NCBI GenBank assembly: GCA_963773055.1
Contig: CAVYZL010000003.1
Coordinates: 1 to 64,000 of the forward strand
Direction: 5' to 3'
Origin: PALSA-612 sp963773055
GTDB lineage: Bacteria; Actinomycetota; Thermoleophilia; Gaiellales; Gaiellaceae
DNA length: 64,000 nt
Shown here: positions 1 to 10,663 of the stretch, piece by piece
How the letters are laid out: each line of letters opens with the position of its first letter
How positions within the stretch are numbered: the stretch's first letter is position 1
The notes under the pieces: generated by a model
Told to the model about the DNA's origin: nothing
Databases searched by the model: none
Seen by the model: only the letters and a program-made list of their open reading frames with translations
Made by a program: the position numbers and the translations under genes

Positions 1-492
1 GCAAGCGAGCACCGCCGCGATCAGCGCCGCGCGGAGCGCGTGGCCGCTCGGAAATGAGGTGGCAAAGCCCGTCAGCTCGACGATCGCGCCGTCGCGGATC
101 GCCTCGGGAGGCGGCTTCGTGATCACGTGCTTGCAGAAGCCTTCCACGGCTGCCCCGACAAGAAACGCGGTCAACCAGAGGCTCGACACCAGGCGCGAGC
201 CGCGGATCCACAGGTACGCGCAGCCTGCCGCGACGATCACAGCGGAAGGGGCGGCGCTGGCGGGCGCCCGCACGATCTGGCGGATGTCGAAGCCGTGCCC
301 GTGGTACGAGAACAGCGGCCCGAAGAACTCCCACTCCTCGTCCGGCAGCCGCCACGGCATCAAATGCCGTGTCGCGAAGCTGTCGATCCCCGAAAGGACG
401 CCCGCGTCCACGAGCACGGCGAGCAGGATGAACGCCGCCGCGGTGAAGCCCGAGGCGGCGAACAGCGTCCGTCGCGTTGTCAGCCCATCCAC
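1..492 (-). CDS. PAP2-family membrane phosphatase, 3' end beyond window
   Basis: The first 164 residues of a membrane protein read leftward off the window edge. A GTG at 492 is the start, 10 nt after the stop of the upstream oxidoreductase, so the two are probably co-transcribed. Hydrophobic segments lie at about residues 10-30, 82-96 and 104-118. The segment with KPPPE (about 126-130) followed by SFPSGH (146-151) matches the first two signature blocks of the PAP2 phosphatidic-acid-phosphatase superfamily; the first block has P where R is usual. The third block (SRxxxxxHxxxD) would lie outside the window. Family members dephosphorylate lipid phosphates such as undecaprenyl pyrophosphate, which would suit a polysaccharide locus, but the substrate is not shown. 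Confidence 0.7.
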   Translation of the reverse strand, partial: MDGLTTRRTLFAASGFTAAAFILLAVLVDAGVLSGIDSFATRHLMPWRLPDEEWEFFGPLFSYHGHGFDIRQIVRAPASAAPSAVIVAAGCAYLWIRGSRLVSSLWLTAFLVGAAVEGFCKHVITKPPPEAIRDGAIVELTGFATSFPSGHALRAALIAAVLAC

Positions 493-502
493 GCGCACGG
501 GC

Positions 503-1669
503 TCAGGAGTCCCGGAGCACGTTGCGCGTGATCGCGTTCGCGGCGAAGCCCGTGTGGGAGACGAAGCGCATGCCAGGCCCGAGGCTGGCTGCGGCAGGTG
601 CGCCGACAAAGTAGAGGCCCGCTACGGACGAGCTGAACGACGACGCGAGCTTCGGCGACGAGCCCTGCAGGCGGATCTTGGAGCGCAGCTCCGGATCCAG
701 GAACGTGTAGCGGCCGAGATCGATGCGAAAACCGGTTGCGAGGATCACGTGGTCGACAATGCGCTCGGTGCCGTCGTCGAGCTCGACCGCGATCTGCGAA
801 CCGGCTGCCCGCGCGCCCGTGGGCTGGCAGTCCGTCGTGATCGTGATCCCTTCCAGGAGCTCCTCGAGCCGTGCGGATCCTGCGGGCCGGATCGCCCGGT
901 ACGCGAGCGGCTCCGCCATCGCCTTCGGCAGCACGCGATAGATCGACGGCTGGCCCATCAGCAGGTTGACGAAAGGCGGCCCGACCGCCCACTCGGGGTA
1001 GAGGAGCTTGCTCATCAGGCCTTCGCTCTGCGAGACACCCTCGCCGCGGAGAAAGCGCAGGGCGGGTCGACGGACGATCACCTCGACGGACGAGCCCAGC
1101 TCCTTCAGGAAGACGGCCGCCTCGAGCGCGCTCTGGCCCGCCCCGACCACGAGCACGGACTTCGCGGCGAACGCGTCGTAACAGCGATGCTCGGACGTGT
1201 GGCTGACGAGCGACGGGTCAAAGCCGTCGAACATCTCCGGCTTCCACGCGAACGGCTCGATGCCGACGGCGATCACGACGTGCGCCGCCTGGATCTCCTC
1301 GCCGTCGTCGGTGGTGACCCGGAAACCGGCCCCGTCCGCGACATACGTGACCCGTCGGGAATCAACCTCGACACCGACCTGCTCCCGGAACCACCGCCCG
1401 TAGTCGATGAAGTCCTCCAGCGTCGTCGGAATCGTCAGCTTTCTGCCGATGCTCGCCTCGTAGCCTTCGAGCCGCAAGGCCCGGTCCGGATCGGCGATGC
1501 TAGAGGCCTTCCGCGCCGAGCGCAGGTACATCCCGCGGGGCATGGCGTTCCAGAAGCCCATCACCTCGCCGAACACGCGCGGCTCGACCCCCGCGCGCCG
1601 GAGGAAGGCAGCGGTCGAGAGCGCGTACGGCCCCGCCCCGACGATCACGACCCGTTCCTTCTCGGCCAT
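503..1669 (-). CDS. FAD/NAD(P)-dependent oxidoreductase (flavin monooxygenase-like)
   Basis: Intact 388-residue protein. An N-terminal FAD-binding Rossmann motif (IVGAGPYALS, about residues 8-17), a second dinucleotide-binding motif (LVVGAGQSALEA, about 160-171) and the late ATGFRID motif are the layout of the FMO/SidA-like two-dinucleotide-binding oxidoreductases. The start is the ATG at 1669, which overlaps the TGA of the upstream ATP-grasp gene (ATGA), so translation is probably coupled. Upstream in-frame codons to 1930 are a shadow of the ATP-grasp gene. The substrate is unknown; next to an ATP-grasp ligase it may modify an amino-acid-like or sugar substituent. Confidence 0.8.
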   Translation of the reverse strand: MAEKERVVIVGAGPYALSTAAFLRRAGVEPRVFGEVMGFWNAMPRGMYLRSARKASSIADPDRALRLEGYEASIGRKLTIPTTLEDFIDYGRWFREQVGVEVDSRRVTYVADGAGFRVTTDDGEEIQAAHVVIAVGIEPFAWKPEMFDGFDPSLVSHTSEHRCYDAFAAKSVLVVGAGQSALEAAVFLKELGSSVEVIVRRPALRFLRGEGVSQSEGLMSKLLYPEWAVGPPFVNLLMGQPSIYRVLPKAMAEPLAYRAIRPAGSARLEELLEGITITTDCQPTGARAAGSQIAVELDDGTERIVDHVILATGFRIDLGRYTFLDPELRSKIRLQGSSPKLASSFSSSVAGLYFVGAPAAASLGPGMRFVSHTGFAANAITRNVLRDS

Positions 1670-2833
1670 CAAGCAGTCACCCACTTTCGCGCGCCGCGCG
1701 TTCGATAGAGGTACGGGAGCAACGTCATCTCCGCGAGCGCCGGCAGAGGATCGCGCCGGTCGAAGACGGCCTCGGTGTCGAACTGGGACACGGTCTTCAG
1801 GAACGGCCGCCAGTCGAGACGGCCACGAACGATCTCTCCGATCGAGGTCGGAACGTCGGTCGTCAGCCGCACCCAACGGACACCCGAGCGAGCGCGGCCG
1901 GGCATCACCGGCTGGCGGAGCTGATCGCAAAAGAGGAGGAAGGCGAAGTCGACCCCCGCCGCTCGCCCGATCGAATGCGAGCCCCAGGTCCGCGGGTTGA
2001 CGTCGAGCAGCTTGTAAAGGCCGTCACGGGCGTCGAGCTTGTACTCGATCTCCACGAGGCCGTAGTACCCGATCTCGGACAGGAAGCGCTCGGATGGGTC
2101 CTCGAGCTCCGGCATGCTCGACCGTCTCCACACACGTGCTCGAGCGCGCGAAGTCAACGGGCCGCTGGCGCGCGCGGCGGACGAGCATCTTCGCTACAGC
2201 CTCACCCTCCTTGAAGAACGCGCAGTAGCTGAACTGGCTCTCGCCGCCGCCGGGGATCAGCTCCTGGAGCATCACCTCGTCGGCCGGGATCACCGTACAG
2301 GCCTGGCGGAAGCTGGCCTCGAGCTCCGCCGGCGTGTCCGCGCGCAGTGCCTTCACCTGGGCGACGTAGATGAACCGCTCCTTGATCGCGGGTTTGAGCA
2401 CGACCGGGAAGCCGATCCCGAGTGTTCGCAGCTCAAGCGCGTCCTTGGCGTACCACGTGCGGGGGGTGGGGATGCCGAGCCGGTCGGCCAGCTCGTAGGT
2501 GAGGCGCTTATCCCACGCGACGTGCACGGTCGGCCAGGCCGGCGTCGGCACGCGAAAGACCTCTTCGAGCTCCTCGCGCTGGCGCGAGAAGGCTCCGACC
2601 ATCTCGTCGCGGGTCGGATAGATCACCCAGCCGTGGAGCCCGAGCCGGCGGCCGATGTCGAGCATCGTCCGCACGATCGTCGGGCCGTCTCGAAGCTCGG
2701 GCACGCGCAGTGCCTCGGTGGTGTACCGCGAGTACTTCGCGATCGACGGCTCGTCGTCGACGACGACCACGGGGATCCCGTGACGGCCGAGGCTGCGGAC
2801 GATGCCGAGCCCCTGGTAGTCACCGCCGACCAC
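1669..2833 (-). CDS. ATP-grasp ligase (carboxylate-amine ligase-like), frameshifted
   Basis: The N-terminal part (start near 2833, GTG) has a nucleotide-sugar-like beta-alpha-beta segment (VGGDYQGLGIVRSLG), then the ATP-grasp A subdomain, with the lysine of FPVVLKPAIKE and the acidic block DEVMLQELIPGGGE. The C-terminal part contains LLDVNPRTWGSH, the metal-binding end of the ATP-grasp fold. The two halves are in different frames; the shift lies at about 2113-2125, where removing one base joins ETVE to MPELEDPSERF. A further in-frame stop just upstream of 2833 suggests the true start is ATG near 2875, reached by a second indel. The protein resembles D-aspartate-ligase-like ATP-grasp enzymes found in exopolysaccharide loci; the acceptor is not predictable. 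Confidence 0.7.
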
Positions 2834-2924
2834 GACCGCACCGACCTGCCGTTCCGGGACAATGGCTCAACCATCAAGCCCGCTCCCGACCTGCGCTCTC
2901 GCGTATTGCACCGTTCCCATTCCA

Positions 2925-4372
2925 TCAGCGGGCCCATCGATCTCCCAGCCACCGCTCGTTCGCCGAAGCTCGGAACGTGAGCGAGCCGCGCCACCACGTA
3001 GCAACCTCCATCGGCAGCGGCTTCCAGGCGGTCTCGTCGTCCACGAACTCGTCGAGCAGCTGCACGTAGGCGTCCACGAGCCGCTCGTTCTTCGCGTAGT
3101 CGGGATGGGTGAGCGCGAGGGCCATGCCGCCCCGATCGCGCAGGAAGCGCGCCTTCTCGAGCCACATTGTCTCGTCGAGCCCGCCGAGGATCTCGAAGAG
3201 CGTGTGGTCCTGGGGAAGCGTGATCGGAAGCTCGACGAGGTCCCTGATCAGAACGGCAGCCAGCTGCAGCATCCTCCCGGCTGCGGCTCGTACGGGGACG
3301 TGTCGAAGTACGTCGAGTCGTAGTCGAACCCGAGACGCGGCATCGAGGGCCAGTCCCGTAGCGTGGCCGGCGAGCGGAACCCCTGCGCCCCCCACTTCTT
3401 CGCGTATGCGCGGATTCAGGGCAAGCGGTTGTCGAGGTCTGCGATGTCGCGGCCGTCGTGGTAGAGGCCGTGGACCCCGACCTCGAAGCCTCGACGCTTG
3501 AGATCGTCGATCACGGCATCACGGCCGTCATGCGGCGTCTCCGGCACGAAGTTCCACGACGAACGATAGTCGCCGGACGCCTCGATCTCGCACAGCAGAT
3601 CGATGTTCTCGAAACCCTCAGCGGTCTCGACGTCGTGCGACAGAACGAACGCCCACCGGTGGCCGTGAGGCCAGATCGAGATCATCGGGATCGGCTCGTC
3701 GACGAGCTGCTCAACGAAACCGAAGAGGAGATCGTAGAGGTCGTGCAGCGCTGTCTCGATCGGCCAGCCGGGGAAGCTCGTCCTCTTCTGGACGACGCTG
3801 AACACGCGGCGCGCCCAGATCTGCCCGGCGCGAGGGACGATCGGGCGGAAGCGGTAGTACGTACGGCGGGCGGCCGAGCGAAGTGCCTTCGTCGCCGAGC
3901 TGCCGAGGAACTCGAGGTACCGCTCGCTCCAGTAGCGCTCGATCGCCTCGTCGGGGTCGAACGGAAGAAAGATGCGTCCGGCTCCGTCGCGCCACACGGA
4001 GGCGACATGCGCTCCGTCTTCGCCGTCGATCGAGCTCGTCCGATGCCACTCACCGCCGAGCTCGGAAAGCCACGGCTTGACACCATCGTCGGGCAGCACC
4101 GCGCAGAAGAGCGGTGTGCGCTCGAGCCGGTACGCGCCGGATCGCCCGCCGTCAACATCGACCGCCGACGGCAGCCAGTAGAGCGCCCTCGACTCGTCTG
4201 CCTCCGCCCACAACCGACCGAGCGACGGTGGATCCGCCGTGCGGTCAACGCGATACGGAACACGGAAATAGTCGAAAAGAAGAAATGGAACAGATGACCT
4301 GAGCAACCTCGGACCTTCCCTCGCGGACGCGACCCTCCTAGAACTTTGATCGAGGCTATGTGGGCGCGTCAA
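2925..4372 (-). CDS. NodB-like polysaccharide deacetylase-family protein, frameshifted
   Basis: A protein of about 480 residues in three frame blocks. The N-terminal half (about 3420-4300) has an uncharacterised domain beginning VPFLLFDYFRVPYRV, then WAFVLSHDVETAEG and VGVHGLYHDGRD, the Asp and His metal-binding motifs of NodB-type deacetylases (family CE4 or DUF7033-like relatives). After a shift near 3416 a block reads AKKWGAQGFRSP, and after another near 3270 the end has PITLPQDHTLF and LTHPDYAKN. The start is unclear: TTG at 4372 is the outer limit and TTG near 4306 is possible. It would hydrolyse N-acetyl groups or act as a deacetylase-fold accessory of the polysaccharide. The gene lies 19 nt after the upstream glycosyltransferase. 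Confidence 0.65.
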
Positions 4373-4391
4373 GATCGCGTGCGAACGGTAC

Positions 4392-5335
4392 TCAGACGTC
4401 GTCTCGCAGCAGCGATGCGATGAATCGCATGTTCCACTGGACGTCGCGGTCGTCGGGCGCCTCGGCTGCGATCAATCGGACCTGCCGGCGGTGAAAGTCG
4501 TGGAACTCCATGTCATTGCGACGTGACGGTCTGAGCCGCTGCTTTGCGTGCCACCACCGATACTGCCTGAGCCACCAGTGCAGACCGGAGCGGTACTCCT
4601 GCGGTGTGAGCACGCCCGGCCCGTAGCGCATGTGCAAGCGGAGAAACTCGGGCATCAGCGTGTTCACCCGATGGGTGTACGACGTCTCACCACCGGTCGG
4701 ACGTCGGGTGAACGTCAGCACGTCGTGGACGAAACCGAAATCGGTGTGCATGAGCGACCGGTAGACCGCCTCGGTATCGTTGTGACGGAACTCCGGGTCG
4801 TAGAACGGCCCGTTGGCGGGTAGGAGATCCGTGCGCAGAAGCACCGACGTTGGCGACCCCACGGCCGAGATCTGCCCGCGCAGATGACCAGCGAGGGCTT
4901 CGCACCCCGGCGTCACCGCCTGACCTTCGGGAATGCCGAAAAAGCCGATGGACGCGTTTTCGAGCCGGAACGCGCTGACGACGCCGACGCCCGGATGCGT
5001 CTCCGCGAGCTCGACCATGGCGGACAGGCACTCCGGGTAGATCCAGTCATCCGCACCGATCACCTTCCAGTACGTGCTCTTGCGGCTCACGGCGGCGATG
5101 GCGCGGTTGTAGCTCTCGTTGACGTCGACATGGACATCGTGACGCTCGTAGTGGATCCGGTCGTCGGCTCTCGCGTACTCCGCCGCGATCTCTGCCGTTC
5201 GGTCCGTGCTGCAGTTGTCGACGATCGTGTACCGCCAGTTCTTGTAGTCTGCTTGAGCACGCTGTCCACGCACTCCCGCAGGTGCTCCTCGCCGTTGTAG
5301 ACGGGAGTCACGACGCTGACGAGCGGCAAAGCCAT
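4392..5335 (-). CDS. Family 2 glycosyltransferase, one frameshift
   Basis: Starts at ATG 5335 with MALPLVSVVTPVYNGEEHL, the classic GT2 N-terminal strand and nucleotide-binding segment. After a one-base loss at about 5250 (joining SVLKQT to YKNWRYTIVDN) it continues with DNCSTDRT, then VIGADDWIYP, where the DD pair occupies the position of the metal-binding DXD motif. About 313 residues if repaired, typical for GT-A enzymes. It is cytoplasmic or membrane-associated and would transfer one sugar from a nucleotide donor to the growing repeat unit; donor and acceptor are unknown. Confidence 0.8.
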
Positions 5336-5371
5336 GGTCCTACGGATTCTGGCGCGACGGGCGCGGGAGGT

Positions 5372-6339
5372 CTACCGGGCGGGGGGCGTCTCGGATGCCG
5401 GCTGCGCCTCCGGCGAGCGCCGTCCGTCGATTGCTCCGGCCACCTCGGCGACGTTTCGCCAGTAGGGGACGAGCAGGTAGACGATCGGTAGTGAGAGCGC
5501 CCGCTGCGCGAACGTCGGCCGGACGCCGTTCTCCGCGATCCATGGCGTCGCGATCGTAAACGGCATTCCCGCCTTCCGCCGCCCGTGGGCGGTATGCAGG
5601 ACCGGCACCCAGCTGCGGAGCTTGAGGCCCTCGACCTGCTCTCGCCGCCACGTCATGCGCTTCGCGTAGGAGCGGCAGCGGACCCACTGCGTACGGAGGA
5701 TCCCACCGGCATCATCCCGCGTCGGATGCCAGACCACGGCGTCTGCTGAGTAGGCGAGTCGCGCTCCGCTCTTCACGCACCGTTCGACGAAGTCGTAGTC
5801 GCCATGCGATGGGAAGCGCGGGTCGAAGCCGCCGAGCCGCTCGAACAGCTCGCGTCGAACGAAGAGGTTAGCCGTCTCGCCCACGCCGAGCTCGACAAGT
5901 TGCCTCTGGTTCTTGCTGGTGTCCATATCGATCAGCGTCCAGACCGTTACGCGGTCGGGGAGGATGAACTGGATCCGGCCCGCGACGATGTCGGCGTCCT
6001 CGAGTGCCTTCAGGCCACGCTCGAGCCACGCCGGCTCGGCCACGAATCGCCGTCGCAGAACGCGAGCTGGCGCCCGCGCGAGGCGGCGACGCCCCGGTTC
6101 CGAGCAGCGTAGGAGCTCGACCTCGGCCCGGAAACGACCTTCACGTGACCATCGTCCGTGGCAAGAGCGAAGGGTGGCTCGTCCGACCCGTCGTCCGAGA
6201 CGATCACCTCGAAGGCGTCTCGGGGGAGCGTCTGACCTCTCAGCGAATCGAGCAGCTGCTCGAGACCCTCCGGGCTGTTCTGCACCGGCACGATCACGCT
6301 GATCGAGCACTCGGGTTCACGTCTCTCGGACATCTGCAT
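5372..6339 (-). CDS. Family 2 glycosyltransferase, one frameshift
   Basis: Starts at ATG 6339 (MQMSERRE), followed by ISVIVPVQNSPEGLEQLL, VIVSDDGSDE and a conserved AARNRGVAAS segment. The metal-binding region reads CDGDSW rather than a plain DXD. A frameshift at about 6040-6050, consistent with loss of a G in a GGG run, moves into the frame with PAWLERGLKAL, ETANLFVRRELFERLGGFD (acceptor-side loop) and a C-terminal amphipathic or hydrophobic stretch (LPIVYLLVPYW). About 322 residues repaired. GT-A fold glycosyltransferase of the polysaccharide locus; specificity unknown. Confidence 0.8.
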
Positions 6340-6379
6340 CTGACCCCCTCGACCGAGATTAAGGCACAATCGAGACGGA

Positions 6380-8231
6380 ATGCCAGGGGGGAAGCCCACG
6401 GAGAGTCGGCGGCTGCGCGGAATCTCGAGACACGCGGCGGCAACGGCGGTGCTCGCGTTCGTCGCCTGCGCCAGCGTCGTCTGGACCGTCTCCTCGAGCA
6501 GTGCCGTCGGCTACGTCAGCGCGTCGTGCGAGCGGTCAGGCACCCCGTTCGCGTATCCCGGCTCGTCATCTGCGACGCCGGTGGCGAACGTGTGGATCGG
6601 TACGTCGGCGTGTACCGACTTCCAGAGCGCCTATCGAGCCGCGCGGTCGGGCGACTCCGTCCGCGTCGCCTGCGGTGCGTATCCGAACCAGCAGCTCCTC
6701 TATCAGTCCGGCAAGCGGTTGCCTGGGATCGTCTTCCAGCCGGCGCGTCCCCGGTGCGTCAAAGTCTCTCGCATCGATCTCGGCGCGAACACCGGCTCGG
6801 CCCCGCGGAACTCGCCGCCGTGCTGTCTGACGGTCTCCGGGTTCGTCACGGGGAGGATCTACTCATGGGGAACGGAGGACCTCGGCTCCACGATGTCGCT
6901 TTCATAGGAAACGACATACTCGCGGAACCGCCGTCGACGGCCAGTCCCTCGTCCTCTCCGCCCCGGTGAACGTCGTCGTCGACCACAACAGGATTGGACC
7001 GACCTGTTGCGGCCAAGGCGATAACAGCCCAGCTGGGATAGTCGTCTCTAGCGCGGATGCCGGACCGCGGGCACAAAAACGTGACGATCACGAACAATTT
7101 GATCCAGGTGATCACGCGCGATTGTGGCGACTGGCCGACATCAGGCTGGGGGCCATGCCCGTCGACCACCTGTGGCGACTGCCACTCCGACTGCGTGCAC
7201 GTTCAGGGCGTGGACAACCTCGTGTTTGCGGGCAACAAGCTCTACAACTGCCGCACACAGGCACTGTTCATCGAGGAGGTGAAAGGCCCGACGAACAACG
7301 TGACGATCGTCAACAACTTCCTCGGCGTCACGCCGGGCACGTGCTCCATGTGCGCAGGAGCGACGTATCCCGGCGCAGTCGGGGGAAGTGGCTGATCGCG
7401 TTCAACACGTTCAATCGCTCGATCGGCTTCACGACGACGGGTTTTGCGCCGGGAACAACGATCCGGATCGTCGGCAATGTCGGCCTGCTCGCGAACAAGG
7501 ACCGATTCGGGGACAACTCGAGCTGCACGAGCGAGACGCAGGGCGTGTTCTCGTACGACTACAACGTGTGGGGTCAGGTCGACGGCCAGGAAGGCCCGTG
7601 CTCGTCTACCGACACGGTGCTCGACACGGCTCTCGTCGACGCAGGAACAGACGGGCAAATCCAGGACTTTCACCTCGCGAGCTGCACCCAGCGAACGGCT
7701 GACTACGTGCCACCGCAGGCCCAGGAGCTTCCAGCCGCCGATGTCGACGGCAAGCAGCGGCCGCTCCGCTGGCCGGCCGCGGCCGGCGCCTCCCAATGCG
7801 ATACGGCCCGCCTCGTCCTCGGCAGCTCGATCGGTGACATGAGGATCGGAACGCCGGAGACCGCCGTGCTCGCCGACTACGGCAAGCCCCGGCGTCGCGC
7901 GCGCACGACGGTCGACAAGTCTCGGCTCACGCTCCTGACGTACCGGCTGCACGGCGGCACAATCGGGAGCTACGCCGACAAGGGTCGCATCGTTGGCGTC
8001 ACGACGACGAGCCCGTACTACACGGCGCCCGGCGGCGTTGGCGTCGGCACCAGCACCGATCTCGTGCGCTCCTCGCCCGGCGTTCGCTGGGTCGAGTGCC
8101 GGCACGCATACGTGCGCGTCGTCAGAGGAGTAGACGTCTACGCCGTGCCGAAGGGTGGCCGGAGCGGAAAGACGATCCAGAGCCTGCTGATGATGCGCAG
8201 CTCGTACGGGTACGACGATTGCGGCCGATAG
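6380..8231 (+). CDS. Secreted parallel beta-helix protein, several frameshifts
   Basis: Begins ATG 6380 with a signal peptide (AATAVLAFVACASVVW, about residues 21-36). The mature part has the beta-helix entry block NVWIGTSACTDFQSAYRAA, SGDSVRVACGAYPNQ, then rungs such as HNRIGPTCC, VTITNNLIQVI, LVFAGNKLYNC and VTIVNNFLG. Repeated NN/N-ladder rungs and paired cysteines are typical of right-handed beta-helix polysaccharide-binding or -cleaving proteins. Shifts occur near 6900-6960, 7040-7060 and 7390. A C-terminal domain of about 150 residues (from about 7800) contains IGDMRIGTPE, repeated Gly/Tyr segments and a final DDC. A paralogue lies at 18632-21148. Likely an extracellular matrix protein or polysaccharide-active enzyme; no catalytic residues were identified. 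Confidence 0.7.
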
Positions 8232-8288
8232 ACGTAGTCCGGATCGTCTAGACAACCCAGAGACAGCGATCTACCGTTAGGAATCGCT

Positions 8289-9083
8289 GTGGGCGTTGCG
8301 ATTGTCGTTCTCACGTACGACCGGGTGCACCTGCTCAGGCAGTGCGTCGAGAACGTCATCGGCCGCACCTCGCCGCTAACCGAGGAGATCGTGATCTGGA
8401 ACAACGGCTCCTCGGATGGCACCCGCTCCTACCTCGACATGCTGGCCGACCCGAGGATTCGCGTCGTCCACCACAAGCAGAACATCGGGCCGAGCGCCTA
8501 CGACCGTGCGTTCCGCGGCACGACGGCCGACTACCTCGTCGAGCTCGACGACGACATGATCGACGCACCTGATCACTGGGACGAGACTCTCCTCAACGCG
8601 TTCCAACAGCTGCCCGAGCTCGGCCTGCTGAGCGCGAATCTTGCCGACAACCCACATGACGTGACGGCGCGCCTGATGTACGACCGCGACGCGCACCTGT
8701 ATCGGGTGGAGGAAAGGAAAGGCGTCCGGCTGAAAGTCGGCGGGCCTGTCGGCGGAGGCTGCGCGATGATCGCGCGCAAGACGTACGAGCGGCTCGGCGG
8801 CTTCGGCGAGAACGACAAGTTCGCATACTGGTCGTCCGATTCCGTCTTCATGGCGAAGCTCCGTGCGGACGGGCTCGAGGCGGCTTATCTCAACGACCTC
8901 GAGCTCGTGCATGCCGGGGGGCCGTACTACTCCCCGATCCCACCCGAGAAACACGCATTCTGGGCATACACCGAGAGGCGCCAGAAGCGGCGAGACCGCG
9001 TCAAGCGCATCGCGCTCCGCGTGCCGTTCGTCCGATCATTGAATGCGAAGCGGGCCTGGTTCGTGCCGCCGGACGAGGCTTAG
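8289..9083 (+). CDS. Family 2 glycosyltransferase
   Basis: Intact 264-residue GT2 enzyme starting at GTG 8289. It opens with VAIVVLTYDRVHLLRQC, has IWNNGSSDGT, QNIGPSAYDRAF and LVELDDDMIDAPDHW, where DDD supplies the divalent-metal/nucleotide site, and GGGCAMIARKTYERLGGF as the acceptor loop. No membrane segment is visible. It ends by overlapping the stop of the convergent flippase gene. Donor unknown. Confidence 0.85.
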   Translation: MGVAIVVLTYDRVHLLRQCVENVIGRTSPLTEEIVIWNNGSSDGTRSYLDMLADPRIRVVHHKQNIGPSAYDRAFRGTTADYLVELDDDMIDAPDHWDETLLNAFQQLPELGLLSANLADNPHDVTARLMYDRDAHLYRVEERKGVRLKVGGPVGGGCAMIARKTYERLGGFGENDKFAYWSSDSVFMAKLRADGLEAAYLNDLELVHAGGPYYSPIPPEKHAFWAYTERRQKRRDRVKRIALRVPFVRSLNAKRAWFVPPDEA

Positions 9084-10663
9084 CCGAGCTCGACCGGCCC
9101 TGCCGCACGGCGGAGCCGCAGCCAACGTGACATCGGGATGAGGCTCTGGGCCTCGGTCACCACCTCGGGGGCGCGCCAGTTGATCAGCCCGAGATACGTC
9201 GCCGCGCCGATCACGATCACCGTCACGAGCCGGACATCAGCGGGAACGCCGTACGCGACGAGTGCCATCCGCGCGAGCCAGCAAACGACGAACATGCCTG
9301 CGGCGGCCTCCGCGACGCCCAGCACGTTCCGGACGAAGACACTTCGGCGGACGCCAAGCTCACGCGTTGACAGATAGACGACGTAGGTCTGCACCGGCAG
9401 GGCGGAGACCGTGTAGAAAAACGCGATCCCGACGATCCCCCAGTGGAGCCCGGCGACGAAGGCAGCGACCGCGAGGAGACATCGGAGCGCCGAGATCCGT
9501 AGGAGCATGCCGGCAAGACCGCGTGCAAGCAGCGTCCGCTCGCCGACGGCGGTGAACCCCATCATCATCGTCACGAGCGCGAGCAGTTGCACGACGGGCA
9601 CACAACCGTTCCAGTGGTCACCGAGCACGACGCTGACGAAGTCCGGAGCGATCACGATCAGACCGAGCATCGCGGGCACGACTAGTGCGGCCACGACCCG
9701 GACGATCCGCAGCCAGACAGCCGCCAGCCGTTCGCTGTCGTCCTGAATCCGTGAGAACGCCGGGAACAGCGTCGCCTGGAGAGGCAAGAAGAGCCGCTCG
9801 AGCGGGAGCAGGATGACGTTGTACGCGACGCTGTAGAGACCAAGCGCCGACGCGCCGAGATAGCGGCCAACGAGGATGTTGTCCGCGTTCCCCTGTACGT
9901 ACTCGAGCGATCGGGCGCCGAACAGCTTGATGCCGAAGCCGCCGAGGTTGCGCAGGCTCTCGCGCGAGAACATGAACCGCGGGCGCCAGCGGACAGTCGT
10001 CCAGAGAAGCACCGTCGCGAGAAAGCCGAGCGTCAACTGGTAGGCGATCAGCGCCCAGGCGCCCCAGCCAATCAGCGCGCCGACGATACCGACGATCGAC
10101 GCACCGGCACTCGCACCCACGCTCCGGATCGTGATCGCGCGGAAGTCCATCGAGCGCTGGAGCAGCGCGGCGGGCACCGTCTGCAGCGCGGGAAACATGA
10201 AGCTGATCGAAACGGCGATGAACAGCGTTCGTACCTCGGGCTCGTGGAAGAAGCTCGCCAGCGCGCCCGAGATCGCGATTCCGACCGTAACGAGCACGAC
10301 GCCGATCGCCGCACCCGTCCAGAAGACCGTCGAGCGATCCCGCTCTGAGATCGAGGGCCGCTGCACGAGCCCGGTGCCGAGCCCAACATCCGAGAGAGCC
10401 ATGACGAGCCCGGCGAAGATCAGCGCCATGCCCGCGAGCCCGTAGTCTTCCGGCTGGAGCAGGCGCACGAGCACGAGGCTCGTGACCATGCGCGAGATCT
10501 GGTTCGCAAAGACGATGATCGCGCTCCACTTCAGTCCCCGCAGCACATAAACGCGGAGGCCCTGTGCGATCGCGCGGTCGGTCTCGGCGACCTTTTCATC
10601 CACCCCGGCGTCCGCTGCGAGATCGGCCGGCTCGTCGGGCGGCGCCGCAGCTCGGTCGGTCAT
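9080..10663 (-). CDS. Polysaccharide flippase, Wzx/MOP family
   Basis: Intact 527-residue integral membrane protein with about 12-14 hydrophobic segments starting after a polar N-terminal tail (about residue 40 onward). The opening GLKWSAIIVFANQISRMVTS and YGLAGMALIFAGL blocks match the MOP-superfamily lipopolysaccharide exporters (Wzx/RfbX). It would flip undecaprenyl-linked repeat units across the membrane. Its ATG at 10663 overlaps the stop of the PssE-like gene (ATGA), placing it third in a pssD-pssE-wzx run. It is the only flippase seen in the window, making it the best candidate exporter for this locus. Confidence 0.88.
   Translation of the reverse strand: MTDRAAAPPDEPADLAADAGVDEKVAETDRAIAQGLRVYVLRGLKWSAIIVFANQISRMVTSLVLVRLLQPEDYGLAGMALIFAGLVMALSDVGLGTGLVQRPSISERDRSTVFWTGAAIGVVLVTVGIAISGALASFFHEPEVRTLFIAVSISFMFPALQTVPAALLQRSMDFRAITIRSVGASAGASIVGIVGALIGWGAWALIAYQLTLGFLATVLLWTTVRWRPRFMFSRESLRNLGGFGIKLFGARSLEYVQGNADNILVGRYLGASALGLYSVAYNVILLPLERLFLPLQATLFPAFSRIQDDSERLAAVWLRIVRVVAALVVPAMLGLIVIAPDFVSVVLGDHWNGCVPVVQLLALVTMMMGFTAVGERTLLARGLAGMLLRISALRCLLAVAAFVAGLHWGIVGIAFFYTVSALPVQTYVVYLSTRELGVRRSVFVRNVLGVAEAAAGMFVVCWLARMALVAYGVPADVRLVTVIVIGAATYLGLINWRAPEVVTEAQSLIPMSRWLRLRRAAGPVELG

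Noticed and set aside
59..1708. Long plus-strand open frame of 549 codons
   Set aside because: Antisense shadow of the PAP2 and oxidoreductase genes: Arg/Ala/Pro-rich composition and no domain, caused by high GC.
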